NCBI GenBank assembly: GCA_002923335.1
Contig: BEHZ01000083.1
Location: 1-7,746 of the forward strand
Length of the DNA stretch: 7,746 nucleotides
Origin: a bacterium HR23
Lineage (GTDB): Bacteria > Chloroflexota > Dehalococcoidia > Lucifugimonadales > HRBIN23
Direction: 5' to 3'
Positions 6,498 to 7,746 of the stretch are shown here, in pieces (position 1 is the stretch's first letter; each line of letters begins with the position of its first letter). Both the position numbers and the translations under genes were made by a program. The notes beneath the pieces were generated by a model that saw only the letters and a program-made list of their open reading frames with translations, was not told where the DNA came from and did no database searches.

Positions 6498-6540
6498 GCC
6501 CACCACCGTTCTTACAGGGCTGGCGTCTGATATTGACACC

Positions 6541-6569
6541 AGTCTACCAGCATCCCCCAGATAGGTCAA
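6541..6569 (-). promoter_or_regulatory. Sigma70-type promoter for guaB3 operon
   Basis: On the minus strand TTGACC (6569 down to 6564, five of six consensus bases) is followed after exactly 17 nt by TAGACT (6546 down to 6541, four of six). Transcription would begin near 6534, giving a leader of about 37 nt before the ATG at 6497. It lies inside the upstream open frame of guaB3, supporting the shorter start. Confidence 0.55.
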
Positions 6570-6619
6570 GGAGCGATGCGAACCGTCACTGTCACACAGG
6601 CGGTAGGCGAACAGGTGCT

Positions 6620-6772
6620 TCACAGGTTCCCCGCATGGACACGGCGCAGGCTCGGTCCCAGAAAGTTTATCCCCGCCAGCAGGACGGCCAGCACCCCGCC
6701 AAGCGCACAAGCGGGTAGCGCATTGAGCACCTCCAGTCGCCGGTATGCCGGGCGTGCACGCCCGGCCTGCAT
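6620..6772 (-). CDS. Possible small single-pass membrane protein (doubtful)
   Basis: An ATG at 6772 opens a 50-codon frame ending in TGA at 6620. It begins with a basic, Arg-rich segment (MQAGRARPAYRRLEVLN). A hydrophobic stretch at residues 18-39 (including LGGVLAVLLAG) could span a membrane once, and the tail SLRRVHAGNL is basic. A basic-hydrophobic-basic layout is unusual for random sequence, but GC-rich noncoding DNA often yields Ala/Leu/Val runs. There is no convincing Shine-Dalgarno site; an in-frame TAA sits one codon before the ATG. The first codons also overlap the perfect palindrome at 6747-6766, which argues for a regulatory rather than coding role there. I do not recognise a family. 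Confidence 0.25.
   Translation of the reverse strand: MQAGRARPAYRRLEVLNALPACALGGVLAVLLAGINFLGPSLRRVHAGNL
6747..6766. repeat. Perfect 20-bp palindrome upstream of the VLRF1 gene
   Basis: GCCGGGCGTG (6747-6756) is immediately followed by its exact reverse complement CACGCCCGGC (6757-6766). The centre of symmetry is 52 nt before the ATG at 6809. It spans the region where a -35 element would pair with the candidate -10 TACACT (6777-6782), so it looks like an operator. As RNA it would form an 8-bp GC stem with a TGCA loop, but no T tract follows on either strand. Confidence 0.6.
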
Positions 6773-6808
6773 CCCTTACACTTGCGAACAGAGAGCCGGA
6801 AGGGAGAT

Positions 6809-7555
6809 ATGGCCACCTGGAAGTGGTGGAGCAAGAGGCGTCTGCTGGGCATCCTAGGGGCGCTGGCCCCCGGTCCGGAAGGGGGGTGCTGCGTGCTCTG
6901 CCCCGCTGGATACCCCCTAGAACACCTCCACCCGCCCAGCGCCCAGGCCCTTGCCTCCTTGGGCGAGGACGCCTCACGGGCTCAGCAATGGCCTATGGGG
7001 GTCGTATGCTTCTGGGCTCCAGACCGGCAAATGTGGGTGTTGCCCCCCTTCCCTGTAGAGAGTGCAACCCTTGAGGAGAGGTGGGATAGCCCTACTTTTC
7101 GTGCCCTCTATACCCGTCCCGTGCGCTTCGGCCTTCTGCTCCTGCGCCGTGGGGGATATGCCCTAGGGGTGGCAGAAGGGGAGGCCCTTACCCACCACAA
7201 AGTCGGCTCCCGCTATGTGCAGGGGCGCCATCGGGCGGGCGGGTCTTCGGCGAGGCGTTTTGAGCGTCGACGGCGGGAGCAGGTGCGCCACCTGCTTCAA
7301 GAGGTGTGCACCGAGGCTACTGCCCGCCTGGTGCCCCACCTGCCCTCCCTGGACGCCCTCTTTCTGGGGGGAGACCGCCTCCTCCTCACCGAGATGTTCA
7401 GGGAATGCCCCACCCTTTCCCCGTTGAAACCCCTCGTGCATCCCCACCACCTCGCGGTAGCAGAGCCTCGCCTGGAGGTGCTGGAGGTGGCGGTGCAGAT
7501 GGCCTGGCAGAGCCAGGTGGCCCTGGCGGGACCCCTGACAGAGAGGGCTATGTAG
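6809..7555 (+). CDS. Vms1-like release factor (VLRF1) domain protein, possible peptidyl-tRNA hydrolase
   Basis: This 248-aa protein resembles the bacterial relatives of eukaryotic Vms1/ANKZF1, which cleave peptidyl-tRNA on stalled 60S ribosomes using an eRF1-like fold. The strongest signature is VGSRYVQGRHRAGGSSARRFERRR (132-155), preceded by the strand pair RFGLLLLRRGGYALGVAEG (106-124). It is followed by a long helix EQVRHLLQEVCTEATARLV, the LDALFLGGDRLLLTEMF strand-helix (181-197) and a C-terminal LEVLEVAVQMAW helix. Members normally carry a catalytic Gln just after the GG turn. Here the segment reads GGSSARRF with no Gln; Ala148 (codon GCG) appears to occupy its place. So the hydrolase reaction is in doubt while ribosome or tRNA binding may remain. 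I chose ATG at 6809 because GGAAGGGAG precedes it; TTG at 6782 is an upstream in-frame alternative. The gene stands alone and overlaps tatC tail to tail. Confidence 0.72.
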   Translation: MATWKWWSKRRLLGILGALAPGPEGGCCVLCPAGYPLEHLHPPSAQALASLGEDASRAQQWPMGVVCFWAPDRQMWVLPPFPVESATLEERWDSPTFRALYTRPVRFGLLLLRRGGYALGVAEGEALTHHKVGSRYVQGRHRAGGSSARRFERRRREQVRHLLQEVCTEATARLVPHLPSLDALFLGGDRLLLTEMFRECPTLSPLKPLVHPHHLAVAEPRLEVLEVAVQMAWQSQVALAGPLTERAM

Positions 7556-7746
7556 GCTCGGCGCCCACTGCAGTGCGCACCGCCCTCCGTCGCTGGCGTC
7601 GGGCCAGGTAGGCCAGGGCAATGCTCAGCGTATAGAGCACAATGAGCGGGACGGCCACCAGGCTCTGGTTCACCGGGTCAAAGGTCGGAGTGATGATGGC
7701 CCCTAGCACAAAGGCCCCCACCACCGCCAATCGCCACCCTCGCACC
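7548..7746 (-). CDS. tatC: TatC, Sec-independent protein translocase subunit (C-terminal end only)
   Basis: Only the last 65 codons are present; the gene continues beyond the right edge. The segment WRLAVVGAFVLGAIITPTFDPVNQSLVAVPLIVLYTLSIALAYLARR matches the end of TatC. It contains a transmembrane helix with the ITPTFDP periplasmic turn (TPxPDP in many homologues), then NQSLVAVPLIVLYTLSIALAYL as the final helix, and a basic cytoplasmic tail of about 18 residues. TatC is the polytopic membrane core of the twin-arginine translocase. It binds signal peptides carrying the RR motif and cooperates with TatA/TatB to export folded proteins. Its stop codon (7548-7550) lies inside the last codons of the convergent VLRF1 gene, so the two overlap by 8 nt. 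Confidence 0.85.
   Translation of the reverse strand, partial: VRGWRLAVVGAFVLGAIITPTFDPVNQSLVAVPLIVLYTLSIALAYLARRQRRRAVRTAVGAEPT

Larger units (their letters stand above)
6498..6808. other. Divergent intergenic region between guaB3 and the VLRF1 gene
   Basis: These 311 nt separate two divergent genes. They hold a good minus-strand promoter (6541-6569), a perfect 20-bp palindrome (6747-6766), a possible -10 for the plus-strand gene and a doubtful 50-codon minus-strand ORF (6620-6772). I see no tRNA, riboswitch consensus or intrinsic terminator. Confidence 0.6.

Noticed and set aside
6533..6538. Perfect TTGACA on the plus strand as a -35 box
   Set aside because: No acceptable -10 hexamer lies 16-18 nt downstream and no plus-strand gene starts nearby; probably chance.
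6596..6626. Three ACAGG copies as a repeat array
   Set aside because: Five-base units with unequal spacing are expected by chance.
6498..6977. N-terminal extension of guaB3 by 160 codons in the same frame
   Set aside because: The extension has no family resemblance, crosses a good promoter and the start of the divergent gene; GuaB3 homology begins at the ATG at 6497.

Overview
This is a GC-rich bacterial chromosomal window with tightly packed genes, short intergenic gaps and good Shine-Dalgarno sites. It holds seven complete recognisable genes, one incomplete gene and one doubtful small ORF. The mix (a CBS-less GuaB3-type IMP dehydrogenase, a bacterial Vms1-like VLRF1 protein, NIPSNAP, an Ldh2-family oxidoreductase, TatC) suggests an uncultured Chloroflexota lineage, perhaps Dehalococcoidia-like. 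That placement rests on family resemblance only; an actinobacterial or other GC-rich source is not excluded. There is no phage, transposon, CRISPR array, rRNA or tRNA.

Left part (1-2192, minus strand): an ABC exporter half-transporter and a small MNT-like nucleotidyltransferase-fold protein overlap by 14 nt, and a likely intrinsic terminator follows at 7-32. The nucleotidyltransferase has lost both catalytic aspartates. The exporter has Asp in place of the Walker B catalytic Glu, as in the degenerate half of heterodimeric exporters, yet no partner gene adjoins it here.

Middle (2193-4084, plus strand): a 215-nt divergent intergenic region carries a nested inverted repeat, a tandem 7-bp repeat and a good sigma70-type promoter. 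It leads to a small protein with a winged-helix-like C-terminal domain, followed by a malate/lactate dehydrogenase (Ldh2/YlbC family) gene with its own possible promoter.

Right-middle (4135-6497, minus strand): a probable operon reads guaB3, then a NIPSNAP protein, then an alpha/beta hydrolase, with gaps of 21 and 8 nt, and starts from a good promoter at 6541-6569. It converges on the dehydrogenase gene.

Right end (6498-7746): a divergent 311-nt region contains the guaB3 promoter, a perfect 20-bp palindrome and a possible 50-codon membrane-protein ORF. A VLRF1-family gene on the plus strand follows. Its stop region overlaps by 8 nt the stop region of a convergent tatC gene, which runs off the window.

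No clearly new multi-gene system is evident. The best leads are the two enzyme-fold proteins that lack expected catalytic residues (nucleotidyltransferase and VLRF1), the perfect palindrome upstream of the VLRF1 gene, and the dyad/repeat cluster upstream of the exporter.
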